Program-made: the position numbers and the translations under genes | DNA from: Bacteroidetes bacterium MedPE-SWsnd-G1 | GTDB lineage: Bacteria; Bacteroidota; Bacteroidia; Flavobacteriales; Flavobacteriaceae | Length of the DNA: 64,000 bases | Direction of reading: 5' to 3' | NCBI GenBank assembly: GCA_001874265.1 | Contig: MPDD01000003.1 | Location: 98,040-162,039, forward strand | Part shown: piece by piece, positions 26,792 to 35,862 of the stretch | Numbering within the stretch: position 1 is the stretch's first letter | How the letters are laid out: every line of letters begins with the position of its first letter | Notes under the pieces: generated by a model | Told to the model about the DNA's origin: nothing | What the model saw: the letters and a program-made list of their open reading frames with translations, nothing else | Databases searched by the model: none

Positions 26792-26799
26792 TAACTTTG
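26792..26799 (+). promoter_or_regulatory. -7 box before rsmG
   Basis: TAACTTTG fits TAnnTTTG and lies 11 bases before the ATG at 26810, so the transcript would have a very short leader. The rest of the 293-base gap (26517-26809) is AT-rich and I see no further structured element in it. Confidence 0.5.
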
Positions 26800-26809
26800 C
26801 AAAATATTT

Positions 26810-27439
26810 ATGAATGAACTACTTAATTATTTTCCGAATTTAACAACGGTACAAAAGAATCAATTTGAGCAACTAGAAGCATTGTATAAAGAATGGAATG
26901 CGCAAATAAATGTTGTATCTAGAAAAGATATCGATGAGTTATATACACGTCATGTTTTGCATTCATTGGGAATAGCAAAAGTTCAAAAATTTAATTCTGG
27001 GTCTTCTGTTTTAGAAATTGGAACTGGAGGTGGGTTTCCAGGAATTCCATTGGCTATCTTATTTCCAGAAACTCAATTTCATTTGGTTGACTCTATTGGA
27101 AAGAAAATAAAAGTAGTGAATGGGGTTGCAGAATCACTAGGATTAAAAAATGTGAAAGGAAGTCACATGCGGGCCGAAAAGGTAAAAGGAGAATTCGATT
27201 TTATTGTAAGTCGTGCAGTTACAAGAATGGATGATTTTTACAAATGGACGAAAGGAAAAATTAAAAAGAAATCTGAACACGAATTAAAAAATGGGATTCT
27301 ATATTTAAAGGGAGGAGATCTTAAAGAGGAATTACAGAATTTTCCAAAAGCCACTTTGTATGATTTACCAAACTACTTTGAAGAACCGTTTTTTGAAACA
27401 AAAAAGGTAGTACATATTCCAATTAAATTTAGAGGATAG
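26810..27439 (+). CDS. rsmG: 16S rRNA (guanine527-N7)-methyltransferase
   Basis: The 209-residue SAM-dependent enzyme has the glycine-rich SAM loop VLEIGTGGGFPGIPLAI at 67-83, the upstream NVVSRKDIDELYTRHVLHS segment and the later SRAVTRMDDFYKW, all standard in RsmG (GidB). It methylates N7 of G527 in 16S rRNA; loss gives low-level streptomycin resistance in other bacteria. Length is normal. It appears monocistronic with its own promoter. An imperfect hairpin lies just after the stop (27451-27483). Confidence 0.95.
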   Translation: MNELLNYFPNLTTVQKNQFEQLEALYKEWNAQINVVSRKDIDELYTRHVLHSLGIAKVQKFNSGSSVLEIGTGGGFPGIPLAILFPETQFHLVDSIGKKIKVVNGVAESLGLKNVKGSHMRAEKVKGEFDFIVSRAVTRMDDFYKWTKGKIKKKSEHELKNGILYLKGGDLKEELQNFPKATLYDLPNYFEEPFFETKKVVHIPIKFRG

Positions 27440-27450
27440 TTATTTAAAAC

Positions 27451-27483
27451 GAAAACTGCCGAAGCGAGTGCACCGACAGTTTC
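27451..27483. other. Imperfect inverted repeat downstream of rsmG
   Basis: AAACTGCCG (27453-27461) faces CGACAGTTT (27474-27482) with one mismatch, enclosing 12 bases. On the plus strand no T-run follows, but on the minus strand it is followed by TTTTCGTTTT. It may be a weak rsmG terminator, a leader hairpin of the gene relic behind it, or part of a dispersed repeat. Confidence 0.4.
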
Positions 27484-27504
27484 AAAAAACTAACTAAACT
27501 TATT

Positions 27505-27631
27505 ATGAAAACTTTTAAGAATACTACCCGGTTAACTACTCCTGGCTTTTGTATTAGTATCCCTTAATGTTGGTTCAAAGGTACATTGGATATCAGTTCT
27601 TAATTGCTCGTTTTTGTGTGAATCGTCTTAA
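27505..27631 (+). pseudogene. Relic of a secreted-protein gene (signal peptide with one frameshift)
   Basis: ATG at 27505 opens a 20-codon ORF (start MKTFKNTTR) that ends at 27567. Removing one A from the TTAAC at 27532-27536 joins it to the next frame, which reads LLLLAFVLVSLNVGSKVHW after the basic start and continues to a stop at 27629-27631. The joined product is a textbook signal peptide: basic N-terminus, leucine-rich core, small residues at the end. It has only about 41 codons in all, so the mature domain is gone. This fills most of the 323-base gap between rsmG and the FKBP gene. A short functional peptide with a real frameshift is possible but less likely. Confidence 0.5.
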
Positions 27632-27707
27632 TGAATTCTTGAAACGACTTAATTTAAACTTGAACCATAAAGAGAATTATAAGATGTATCCGACTAATAT
27701 AAAAATG

Positions 27708-27749
27708 AAATTAAAAAGCCTCTATTGTAAAATAGAGGCTTTTTAATTT
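27708..27749. terminator. Bidirectional terminator between the gene relic and the FKBP gene
   Basis: A perfect 19-pair stem (AAATTAAAAAGCCTCTATT and its complement) with loop GTAA. The A-rich and T-rich arms let it work on both strands. It lies 14 bases after the FKBP stop on the minus strand and also ends any plus-strand transcript from 27.5 kb. Confidence 0.9.
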
Positions 27750-27762
27750 ATAGTTATTGTTA

Positions 27763-28596
27763 TTAGTCAATAAAATCAATTAATTCAACATCGAATATTA
27801 AAACTGAACCACCTGGTATTCCATTATAATCGTATATGCCATAACCTAAATGAGAAGGAACGAATAATTTTCCTTTTCCTCCTTGTTTAAAGTATTGAAT
27901 ACCTTCTGTCCAACCAGGAATTACTTGACTTAAATTAAAGAATACACCATTTGGAGAGCTTTCATCAAAAACTTCACCATCCATAAAATATCCTTTATAG
28001 ACTACAGTTACATCTGCTGTTCCTGAAGGATATTCACCAGAACCTAATTCTTCAATTTGGTAATACAGTCCAGATTCGCTTCTTAGAACATTCGTAATCT
28101 CTTGCTCGTCAATATAAGCTTCAATTTGTTCGTCGTTCAGAACTTTATAATCAATTATTTCAATTTCAAAAATTAAAACAGAGCCTGCTGGAATATTTTC
28201 TTTTGTACTGTTTCCAAACCCTAAATGAGCAGGAATTAACAACGTACCTTTTCCTCCGTGATTGAATAATTGAAGCCCTTCAACCCAGCCTTGAATTAAT
28301 CCTTGTAAATTAAATGATACAATTTCTCCTTCAGTATTTTCGAAAACAGTACCATCTATTAATGATCCTTTAAATTTAACAGAAATATCAGAAGTCGCTG
28401 TAATTTTATCTCCAGTACCAACTTCATCAATAACGTAATATAATCCGGAAGAAGATTTGGATGCATTTAAGTTATGTTTAGCGATATATTCAATAATTTG
28501 TTGATCATTTTCTGCTGAATAATCCGTAATAGGAGTTTCGTCAGATGTACATGCGAATAATAATAAAAATGAAAGGGCGAAAATTGCGTACTTCAT
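27763..28596 (-). CDS. Lipoprotein with two FKBP-type peptidyl-prolyl isomerase domains
   Basis: From ATG 28596 the protein has 277 residues: a lipoprotein signal (LLFAC, C16), then two FKBP domains at about 45-155 and 165-275. Each repeats the family pattern: SGLYYVI/SGLYYQI, a V-x-F/Y-K-G strand, a DG-x-VF/EVF loop, QVIPGWTEGIQ or GLIQGWVEGLQ, the GGKG flap and I/G-x-P-x-GSVLIF. They fold proline-containing proteins, here probably in the periplasm. The 19 residues upstream of M20 in the longer frame (start 28653) are rejected because the lipobox fits only the shorter form. A promoter lies just upstream. Confidence 0.88.
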   Translation of the reverse strand: MKYAIFALSFLLLFACTSDETPITDYSAENDQQIIEYIAKHNLNASKSSSGLYYVIDEVGTGDKITATSDISVKFKGSLIDGTVFENTEGEIVSFNLQGLIQGWVEGLQLFNHGGKGTLLIPAHLGFGNSTKENIPAGSVLIFEIEIIDYKVLNDEQIEAYIDEQEITNVLRSESGLYYQIEELGSGEYPSGTADVTVVYKGYFMDGEVFDESSPNGVFFNLSQVIPGWTEGIQYFKQGGKGKLFVPSHLGYGIYDYNGIPGGSVLIFDVELIDFID

Positions 28597-28623
28597 AATT
28601 CGGGGTTTTAAAATTTTAGGCCG

Positions 28624-28653
28624 CAAATATAGGGTTATTTCGCTTGTAGCCAA
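28624..28653 (-). promoter_or_regulatory. Promoter of the FKBP gene inside the end of the M61 gene
   Basis: On the minus strand TTG (28653-28651) is followed after exactly 19 bases by TATATTTG (28631-28624), an ideal Bacteroidetes promoter. Its -33 part lies within the last codons of the M61 peptidase gene. Confidence 0.7.
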
Positions 28654-30416
28654 CTATCTCTGTTATATTTTATGCTTTCATTAACAGGTTTGTTTAAGTC
28701 TTCAAATAAATGTAACGAACTATTGTTGTTAGCAACAAGTTTAACTTTTGTTTCGTTTTTCTTCCCATGTCTTTCAAAAATAATTGTGGCCACTTTATTT
28801 GGTTGTAAGTTTGAGAGGATACTATTGAGGTTACTTTCTGCTGTAATTGCTATTGAATCTATTCGAATTATTTTATCACCTTTTGTTAATCCTGCATTAT
28901 AGGCAGTTGAGCCTATTTTAGGGTAACTTTGAATGATTTGTTCTTTAATACGAGTTCCAAATTCAATTTTGGAAGTATCTGTTACAACCGAAACACCCAT
29001 TTTAGTGAAGAGCAATTCTAAATCTGGACGTTTTTTTCCAAAAATATAGTTGTTAAAAAACGAAGCTCCAATTTCTTTTCCAGCATACGAAACAAGTACT
29101 TCTTCAAGATTTTTATTGGTATATGGAATTTCATTTTTTCCAAACTTATTCCATACCAATTTCATATAATCATCTAAGTTTAAGCCTTCAACTCTTAGCG
29201 TTAAATCAAGTGCTAGACCTAGCATTTGTCCATAAGAATAATAGGAGATGAATGTATTATTAAAATACGTTTGGTCTACGGCTTCTGCAGCATCTACAAA
29301 TACCGCTTGGTTGCTCATTTCGATTGGACCTGAAAATTTGCGTCCAGGAGAATTCCAAACATAGTTAAATGTGCCTTGCATGCTTTTGATGTATTGTGGC
29401 ATTGTTGTAAGTCCGGCTCTATGGATAATAAGTCCGGTATAGTAATTCGTAAATCCTTCAGCAAACCATAATTCTCCGCTCATATTTGCGGCTTCGTAAT
29501 TAAATGGTTCTAAGGATTTAGGTCTTATTCTTTCAACGTTCCAAGCATGAAAGAATTCATGAGATACTGTACCGATATTTCTATTAGCGGCTTTTTTTAA
29601 ACTTCTTGTACTCGTTAAAACTGTGGAGTTTCGGTGCTCCATACCATCTCCATCTACATGTGGTAAATAACAACCTAAAAAAGTATATTCACCATAATCA
29701 AATTTTGGTAATTCTCCGAATACCGCTTTTTGCTGCTGTACAATTTTTATGGAGTTTTTAAAATAGGTATCAAATTCAGCAGATGTTCCATTATGGTGCA
29801 ATGCAAATCGAATGGTTTGTCCATCAATTTCATGGGAGCGCATTTCGTGATTGCTAATTTCCATTGGACTATCCATTAAATAATGTAAGTCTCTTGCGAA
29901 ATAGGTTGTTCCACTTAAATGTTTTAGTTGTGTAGCAACCTTCCATTCTAAATCTTCTCTTAAGTTGAACGTGACTTCAAAACCTTTAGTAGAAAGACTC
30001 GGTGCATATATAAAGGTTGGGGGTGCATTTAAATGCGCATGTGTCTCATCAATCTGTGCATAAGTTCCATCTCCATGATTGGCAAATAATGTATACGAAA
30101 TGTTTATGGTCCCTGAATGACCAGTAACATTCCATGAATAAGGATCTTTTCTTTCCAGTGCTAATTCCTTTCCATTTTGATCGGTTGCCTTTAGATTAAA
30201 AACGTTCTTGACAAATTCGTGTAAAGCATATCTTCCAGGTGAAGTTCTACTCATTCTTAACTCCACATTTTCATCGGTCAAATTGCTGAATGTAGCATTT
30301 ATTTCTGCTTGATGTAATTGTGCATTTTCAAAGGATAACTCATATCTGCTTTCAACTTGAGCCATTAATAATTGCGTCGAAAATAAAAAAACTAGTGCTA
30401 AGGTAAATTGTTTCAT
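28635..30416 (-). CDS. M61 family metallopeptidase (glycyl aminopeptidase-like) with PDZ domain
   Basis: The 593-residue protein has a signal peptide (QLLMAQ, about 20), an N-terminal beta-rich domain, and a gluzincin catalytic domain with H286-E-F-F-H290 (VSHEFFHAWNVERIRP) and the third ligand E320 in WFAEGFTNYY. A PDZ domain spans about 490-560 (GLTKGDKIIRIDSIAI). M61 enzymes cleave N-terminal glycine or alanine and peptide bonds; this one is exported. The gene lies 14 bases downstream of ggt on the same strand, suggesting joint peptide use in the periplasm. Confidence 0.88.
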   Translation of the reverse strand: MKQFTLALVFLFSTQLLMAQVESRYELSFENAQLHQAEINATFSNLTDENVELRMSRTSPGRYALHEFVKNVFNLKATDQNGKELALERKDPYSWNVTGHSGTINISYTLFANHGDGTYAQIDETHAHLNAPPTFIYAPSLSTKGFEVTFNLREDLEWKVATQLKHLSGTTYFARDLHYLMDSPMEISNHEMRSHEIDGQTIRFALHHNGTSAEFDTYFKNSIKIVQQQKAVFGELPKFDYGEYTFLGCYLPHVDGDGMEHRNSTVLTSTRSLKKAANRNIGTVSHEFFHAWNVERIRPKSLEPFNYEAANMSGELWFAEGFTNYYTGLIIHRAGLTTMPQYIKSMQGTFNYVWNSPGRKFSGPIEMSNQAVFVDAAEAVDQTYFNNTFISYYSYGQMLGLALDLTLRVEGLNLDDYMKLVWNKFGKNEIPYTNKNLEEVLVSYAGKEIGASFFNNYIFGKKRPDLELLFTKMGVSVVTDTSKIEFGTRIKEQIIQSYPKIGSTAYNAGLTKGDKIIRIDSIAITAESNLNSILSNLQPNKVATIIFERHGKKNETKVKLVANNNSSLHLFEDLNKPVNESIKYNRDSWLQAK

Positions 30417-30430
30417 AATTATATTTTTAT

Positions 30431-32122
30431 TTAGTATCCAACAGCACCACCATCCGGTCTTACAGTATCAGCGGCGCCAGTGATTATTTTGTTTTCAGAA
30501 TCATACGTTATGCCCATTAGAACACCTAAACGAGTTCTACTTCGTGTCTTATGTCCCATTGCCTCGAGTGCTTTTCTAGTATCGGGAGAAAGCAAATCTT
30601 TTTCATAAGTTAACACATCTGGTAACCATTGATGGTGAACCTTCATGTTTTCAATTGCGCGGTCAATCGGCATTTCAAATTCCAATACATTTAATACGGT
30701 TTGAAACACAGTATTGATGATTGTTCTTCCACCTGGACTACCAATTACAAGATATGGTTTCCCATCTTTACCAACTATGGTTGGTGTCATGCTAGACAAC
30801 ATTCTTTTTTCCGGTTCAATTAGATTTGCAGCAGATCCAATTTGCCCTGTCGTTGTAGTTACTCCTTTTTGCGGATTGAAATCTCCCATTTCATTATTAA
30901 AGATGAAGCCTAATTCTGGAATTCCAGTTTTAGATCCGTAGCTAGACTCTAAGGTGTAGGTTAAGGAAACTGCATTTCCATCTTTATCCATAATGGAGAT
31001 ATGTGTCGTGTTATCACCATCATAAATCTGACCATATTTTGTAGGGTCACTAACCGATGCTTTTTGCATGTCTAGATTGTTGAATCGGTTTTGCGCATGC
31101 TCCTTTGAAGTTAGTTTGTCTAAAGGCATATCTAAATTGAAATCAGGATCTCCTAAATGCTCGGCTCTATCTGCAAAGGCTCTTCGCATAGTCTCGGCCA
31201 TAATATGAACATATTCGGTAGAATTGAATTCGACTTTTTCAAAATCTACCAATTCCATCATGTTCATCATTTCAATTAAAGCAACTCCACCAGAACTTGG
31301 TGGGGGCATTGAATAAATATCATAACCTTTGTAAGTACCCTTCACCGGTTTTCTTTCAATAGCTTCGTATTTGGCAAGGTCTTCTTCGGTAATTATTCCG
31401 CCATTTTCCTTCATGTGTTTTGCAATGGTTTTAGCAACTTTTCCTTTATAAAAACCATCCTTTCCTTGATCTCTAATGATTGAAAGTGTGTTCGCTAAAG
31501 CCGGTTGTTTCCATATTTCAGTTGGTTTTACACGTACTTTTTTATCATTTAAAAAATAGTTCGCCATGAATGGATATACGGTATCGGCAAAATTTTCAGC
31601 AGCTCTATTTAAAGACCAGTTAAATTCGAATCCATTTTTTGCTTGCTGTACTGCAGGGTCTACCAATTCATTCCATGGTAGGTTTCCATATTTTTGATGT
31701 GCTTTATACAAACCAGCAACTGTACCAGGAACACCTACTGCTGTTAATTCTGTTCTGCGTCTGCTGTAAACCACATCACCATTTTCATCAAGGTACATGT
31801 CTTCAGTTGCCGCCAATGGTGCTTTTTCTCTAAAATCTATTGTGGTTGCTTCTCCATCAGCATCCATAAAAACAATAAAGCCACCACCACCAATATTGCC
31901 TGCAGATGGTAGAGTAACTGCTAAGGAAAAAGCAGTTGCTACGGCAGCATCAATGGCGTTACCACCTTTTTTTAGTACGGAAACTCCAACATTAGATGAT
32001 AATTTGTTAGATGACACCACCATTCCGTTTTTTCCGTAGGTTTGAGAATGTAGCGTTGTTGTTATAAATAGAAATAATAATGAAAGCGCAAATGCTTTCG
32101 TTTGGTGAGCGAGGTATTTCAT
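30431..32122 (-). CDS. ggt: Gamma-glutamyltransferase
   Basis: The 563-residue precursor has a signal peptide (TLHSQ) and the autoprocessing site before T372 in DGDNTTHISIMD, which becomes the catalytic N-terminal nucleophile of the small subunit. Further marks are AVATAFSLAVTLPSAGNIGGGGF and SSMTPTIVGKDGKP with the substrate loop GSPGGRTIINTV. The enzyme transfers or hydrolyses gamma-glutamyl groups from glutathione and peptides in the periplasm. It is 14 bases upstream of the M61 peptidase gene, so they probably form an operon. Length is normal. Confidence 0.93.
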   Translation of the reverse strand: MKYLAHQTKAFALSLLFLFITTTLHSQTYGKNGMVVSSNKLSSNVGVSVLKKGGNAIDAAVATAFSLAVTLPSAGNIGGGGFIVFMDADGEATTIDFREKAPLAATEDMYLDENGDVVYSRRRTELTAVGVPGTVAGLYKAHQKYGNLPWNELVDPAVQQAKNGFEFNWSLNRAAENFADTVYPFMANYFLNDKKVRVKPTEIWKQPALANTLSIIRDQGKDGFYKGKVAKTIAKHMKENGGIITEEDLAKYEAIERKPVKGTYKGYDIYSMPPPSSGGVALIEMMNMMELVDFEKVEFNSTEYVHIMAETMRRAFADRAEHLGDPDFNLDMPLDKLTSKEHAQNRFNNLDMQKASVSDPTKYGQIYDGDNTTHISIMDKDGNAVSLTYTLESSYGSKTGIPELGFIFNNEMGDFNPQKGVTTTTGQIGSAANLIEPEKRMLSSMTPTIVGKDGKPYLVIGSPGGRTIINTVFQTVLNVLEFEMPIDRAIENMKVHHQWLPDVLTYEKDLLSPDTRKALEAMGHKTRSRTRLGVLMGITYDSENKIITGAADTVRPDGGAVGY

Positions 32123-32159
32123 TTGAATTATAAAAAGTTAGAATAACAAATAAACAAAA

Positions 32160-32184
32160 AAACCACATCATAAAGATGTGGTTT
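32160..32184 (-). terminator. Terminator after pruA
   Basis: A ten-pair stem AAACCACATC/GATGTGGTTT, loop ATAAA, with A-rich and T-rich flanks, lies 23 bases after the pruA stop on the minus strand. Confidence 0.85.
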
Positions 32185-32206
32185 TTGAATTAATATAGGT
32201 TTAAAA

Positions 32207-33832
32207 TTATCCTAAAAATGGATATCTATAATCTGTTGGTGGCACCAAGGCTTCTTTCATAGTTCTTGGTGAAACCCAACGCAACAAGTTCCAGATAGAA
32301 CCTGCTTTATCATTTGTTCCAGAACCACGACTTCCTCCAAATGGTTGCTGTCCTACAACTGCGCCCGTTGGCTTGTCATTTATATAGAAGTTACCTGCAG
32401 CATTTTGCAATGCTTTGGCAGCAAAATCAATTGCATATCTGTCTTGACTAAAGATAGCACCTGTTAAGGCATATTCAGATGTTTCATCAACCAATGTTAA
32501 CGTATTTTTCCAATCAGCATCTTCATAAACGAATACAGTTAAAACAGGGCCGAATAACTCAGTACACATGGTTGTGTATTTTGGGTTTGATGTTACAATT
32601 ACTGTCGGTTCTATAAAGTATCCTTTAGATTTGTCATAACCACCACCTACAATAACTTCTGCATCAGAATCGTTTTTTACTTGGTCTAAATATGAAGAAA
32701 TTTTATCAAAAGAACCTTCATGAATTACCGCATTGATAAAGTTTGATGGATCTTCTGGACTTCCCATTTTAAATGAGTTTACATCTTTTACCAATTGCTC
32801 TTTAACTGCTGGCCAAATACTTTTTGGAATATAAGATCTTGATGCTGCAGAACATTTTTGTCCTTGGTACTCAAAAGCACCTCTAGACATTGCTGTAGCA
32901 ACTTGAATTGGGTTCGAAGATGGGTGTGCCCAAATAAAATCTTTACCTCCAGTTTCACCAACAATTCTTGGATATGATCTGTACGTGTTAATGTTATTTC
33001 CAATTTGCGCCCATAAATGTTTAAAGATGTGCGTTGATCCTGTAAAGTGCAATCCTGCAAAATCTTTATGGTTTAAAACAACATCACTAATCATTGCTGG
33101 ATCTCCGTAAACAACGTTTACAACGCCATCTGGCAATCCTGCTTCTTTAAATAACTCTACAATTACCTGAGCAGAATATACTTGACTGTCTGAAGGTTTC
33201 CAAACACATACATTACCTAACATTGCAGGAGCAGCAAATAAGTTTGCAGCAATAGCAGTAAAGTTAAACGGTGTAACAGCGTAGATAAATCCTTCTAATG
33301 GACGGTATTCCATTCTGTTCCAGATTCCCTTATCAGAAATAGGTTGATTCTGATAAATCTCTGTCATAAACTGAACATTAAATGTTAAGAAATCAATCAA
33401 CTCACAAGAAGCATCAATTTCTGCTTGGAATACATTTTTAGACTGCGCTAACATCGTAGCAGCATTCATTTTTGCTCTGTATGGCCCTGCTAATAATTCG
33501 GCAGCTTTTAAGAAAATAGCAGCTCTATGCTCCCAAGGCATGTTTGCCCAATCTTCTTTAGCAGCTAAGGCTTTTTCAATTGCCAAATCAACATGTTGTT
33601 TTTCAGCTTTATGATAGGTTCCTAAAATATGTTTGTGATCGTGCGGAGGTGACATTGTTGCCGTATCTCCAGTTCTGACTTCTTCAGAACCTATGTACAT
33701 TGGAACATCAATTGTTTCATTGTACATCTTTTTATAAGTGTTTAATACATTCTCGCGTTCTGGTGTTCCAGGTGCGTATGATTTTACCGGTTCGTTCACT
33801 GCTTTAGGAACGTTAAAAAATGCATTTGCCAT
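32207..33832 (-). CDS. pruA: L-glutamate gamma-semialdehyde (1-pyrroline-5-carboxylate) dehydrogenase
   Basis: The 541-residue aldehyde dehydrogenase has the catalytic cysteine in FEYQGQKCSAASR, the general-base glutamate in IVGETGGKD, the FTGSTHIF nucleotide segment and the C-terminal TGAVVGQQPFGGSRGSGTNDKAG, which is specific for P5C dehydrogenases. It oxidises glutamate semialdehyde to glutamate in proline breakdown. This is the stand-alone form, not fused to proline dehydrogenase; no putA/prodH gene is next to it. A -7 box lies 29 bases upstream and a terminator follows, so it is probably monocistronic. Confidence 0.95.
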   Translation of the reverse strand: MANAFFNVPKAVNEPVKSYAPGTPERENVLNTYKKMYNETIDVPMYIGSEEVRTGDTATMSPPHDHKHILGTYHKAEKQHVDLAIEKALAAKEDWANMPWEHRAAIFLKAAELLAGPYRAKMNAATMLAQSKNVFQAEIDASCELIDFLTFNVQFMTEIYQNQPISDKGIWNRMEYRPLEGFIYAVTPFNFTAIAANLFAAPAMLGNVCVWKPSDSQVYSAQVIVELFKEAGLPDGVVNVVYGDPAMISDVVLNHKDFAGLHFTGSTHIFKHLWAQIGNNINTYRSYPRIVGETGGKDFIWAHPSSNPIQVATAMSRGAFEYQGQKCSAASRSYIPKSIWPAVKEQLVKDVNSFKMGSPEDPSNFINAVIHEGSFDKISSYLDQVKNDSDAEVIVGGGYDKSKGYFIEPTVIVTSNPKYTTMCTELFGPVLTVFVYEDADWKNTLTLVDETSEYALTGAIFSQDRYAIDFAAKALQNAAGNFYINDKPTGAVVGQQPFGGSRGSGTNDKAGSIWNLLRWVSPRTMKEALVPPTDYRYPFLG

Positions 33833-33860
33833 GTCTAAAAATTTAAATATTTTTGGACGA

Positions 33861-33868
33861 CAAAATTA
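33861..33868 (-). promoter_or_regulatory. -7 box before pruA
   Basis: TAATTTTG on the minus strand fits TAnnTTTG and lies 29 bases before the pruA ATG. No clear -33 TTG was found. Confidence 0.45.
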
Positions 33869-33968
33869 CGAAATTCTTAATCAGTTTGATAGTAAATTAG
33901 TTAGATATATTATGAATATATTAAAGTTGGTTAATATTGTACTATCAAAATTATCAGAATCATAAAAT

Positions 33969-34649
33969 ATGTGCACAGTTACTTTTTTACCATTAAGCGA
34001 TACCAACTTTATATTAACATCCAGTAGGGACGTACCCTTTGCTAGGAAAAAAGCAAGTACACCTAAAGAATATATAGAAGATGGGGTAAAGATTACCTAT
34101 CCAAAAGATGGAGATGCTGGCGGTTCTTGGATTGGGAGCAGCGAAAAGAAACGTTTGATATGTTTGCTAAATGGAGGGTATAAAGATCATATAATTCAAG
34201 ATTCTTATAGAGCAAGTAGAGGTTTGATTGTTAAGGAACTTTTAAAGGCTTCTGATACAAAAAATGCGCTATCAACTATAGATTTAACCAATATTGAACC
34301 TTTTACTTTAGTTGTAATAGATTGGAATGATGGGATTGAATTATTAGATTTTGTATGGACTGGTGAAAAAAGACATTTGTTTAGCATTCCTAAAACGCCA
34401 CATATTTGGTCATCATCTACCTTGTATGATGATGCTACAAAAAAGTTGAGAGAAGATTGGTTTGAAGATTGGCAAAACAAGCAAGCCGATTTTAAGCAGT
34501 CAGATATATTGAAATTTCATAAAACAGCGGGTAATGGCAACCCAGAAACGGATGTGTTAATGAAGCGAAAAGGCGGAGGTACAGTGAGTATTACCGCGGT
34601 ATCACTGGTTAATGATGAGGCCATTTTTACCTATGAAGCAATCGATTAA
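33969..34649 (+). CDS. NRDE-family protein (TANGO2-like)
   Basis: This 226-residue protein begins MCTVTFLPL and has SSRDVPFARK in place of the eponymous N-R-D-E motif, then DGDAGGSWIG near residues 43-52 and GLIVKELL. These fit the NRDE/TANGO2 family, an Ntn-hydrolase-like group with a Cys2 candidate nucleophile; the human relative affects Golgi and heme/lipid handling. The biochemical role in bacteria is unknown. It stands alone on the plus strand, and its stop shares four bases with the DUF3667 gene. Confidence 0.78.
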   Translation: MCTVTFLPLSDTNFILTSSRDVPFARKKASTPKEYIEDGVKITYPKDGDAGGSWIGSSEKKRLICLLNGGYKDHIIQDSYRASRGLIVKELLKASDTKNALSTIDLTNIEPFTLVVIDWNDGIELLDFVWTGEKRHLFSIPKTPHIWSSSTLYDDATKKLREDWFEDWQNKQADFKQSDILKFHKTAGNGNPETDVLMKRKGGGTVSITAVSLVNDEAIFTYEAID

Positions 34650-35806
34650 TCTAGCATAAATGCCAATATAGAAATTATCATAACTGCAATCGTTGCAAGA
34701 GTGGAGTATACCCAATTCAGTAACGCGAATTTTATAAACGTTTTTATAGCACCTTGTTGATAGAATTTTCGAAGCGCTAAGAATAAATAAATTAAAAAGA
34801 GCAACATAAAAATCCAGAAATTCTCATAATTAGAGACCAAACCAATTAAAGTAGAAATTAGAAGCAACAAAAAGAATACAGTCTGTGTATGGAAAACAAA
34901 TACCAAATGTTCCATATAATTCATATGTTTTCTGTAATAGAACAGCTTTAATGAAAGTGCAAACAGAGGTAAGAAAATAAAGAGACCAATCGAAAAATAA
35001 GAAATTGACTTGTTAATAAGAGGTGCAAAATTTTGATTTTCTATCAGATCTACATTCTTTTTGATTCGAGTTGCCTGTTCAAAATAAAACGAGTTCCAAA
35101 AGTTTACAGGATATCCGAGTTTTTTTAAACTGGTTTCAGTTTGATGTTTACCGGGATTATTAACCAAAAATGAATAGAAATCTTCGATTTTGTCAGATCT
35201 GGAAATACTATCAAATTGATGATTTTTCTTGTCAATATTATAAATTGTATCGACTATCATTTTTGAAAAATTAAAACCTCCTGATGTCTTTTTAATGATT
35301 TCATTTTTCACCGAATCTCTTATCATTTTATTTTCAACTAAAAGAGAGTCCACCAATACCTTTTCCTTTTCATCGAGGTTTGCTACTCCTTGCTGTAATA
35401 GCGAGTCAATGACAGCAACATCGCCCTCATTTATATTTGGATCGAAATTTATTTCATCAAAATTAGAAGTCCATCCAAAAATCAAAAAGAACAAAATGGA
35501 AACATGTAAATACATTTGAAAAGGATTTACATAGCGTTTTCGTTTTCCATCAATAAAATCTTTAGAAACTTTTCCGGGTTTAATAATAAGAGGCACTATG
35601 GTTGTCCAAAATCGAGAATCGTAATTGAAAAACCCAGAAATTAATTGACCGAGAAAACTAGCAAAAGATAATTTCTCTACATTTTTCTGACCACAATAGG
35701 AACAGAAATTATCATCTGCTGCCAACGGTTTACCACAGTTTAAACACTCTGGCAAAACAGATTTAATGGTAGAAACCTCTTTTTTCTTTCTAAGACGCAA
35801 TTTCAT
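34646..35806 (-). CDS. DUF3667 zinc-ribbon membrane protein
   Basis: The 386-residue protein starts with a basic tail and a zinc ribbon of two CxxC pairs (CLNCGKP, FCSYCGQK, about residues 21-41), followed by FFNYDSRFWTTIVPLIIKPGKVSKDFIDGKRKRYVNP, split here by its conserved segments, which is diagnostic of DUF3667. One helix lies at about 90-108, then a long polar region with acidic and lysine-rich stretches, then about four helices at the C-terminus. Function is unknown. The gene appears monocistronic and converges with the NRDE gene. Confidence 0.82.
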   Translation of the reverse strand: MKLRLRKKKEVSTIKSVLPECLNCGKPLAADDNFCSYCGQKNVEKLSFASFLGQLISGFFNYDSRFWTTIVPLIIKPGKVSKDFIDGKRKRYVNPFQMYLHVSILFFLIFGWTSNFDEINFDPNINEGDVAVIDSLLQQGVANLDEKEKVLVDSLLVENKMIRDSVKNEIIKKTSGGFNFSKMIVDTIYNIDKKNHQFDSISRSDKIEDFYSFLVNNPGKHQTETSLKKLGYPVNFWNSFYFEQATRIKKNVDLIENQNFAPLINKSISYFSIGLFIFLPLFALSLKLFYYRKHMNYMEHLVFVFHTQTVFFLLLLISTLIGLVSNYENFWIFMLLFLIYLFLALRKFYQQGAIKTFIKFALLNWVYSTLATIAVMIISILAFMLD

Positions 35807-35862
35807 TTAATGGAGAATTATGCCACTAAAATAATCAATCAAAACAGAATGTGAAACAAGAA

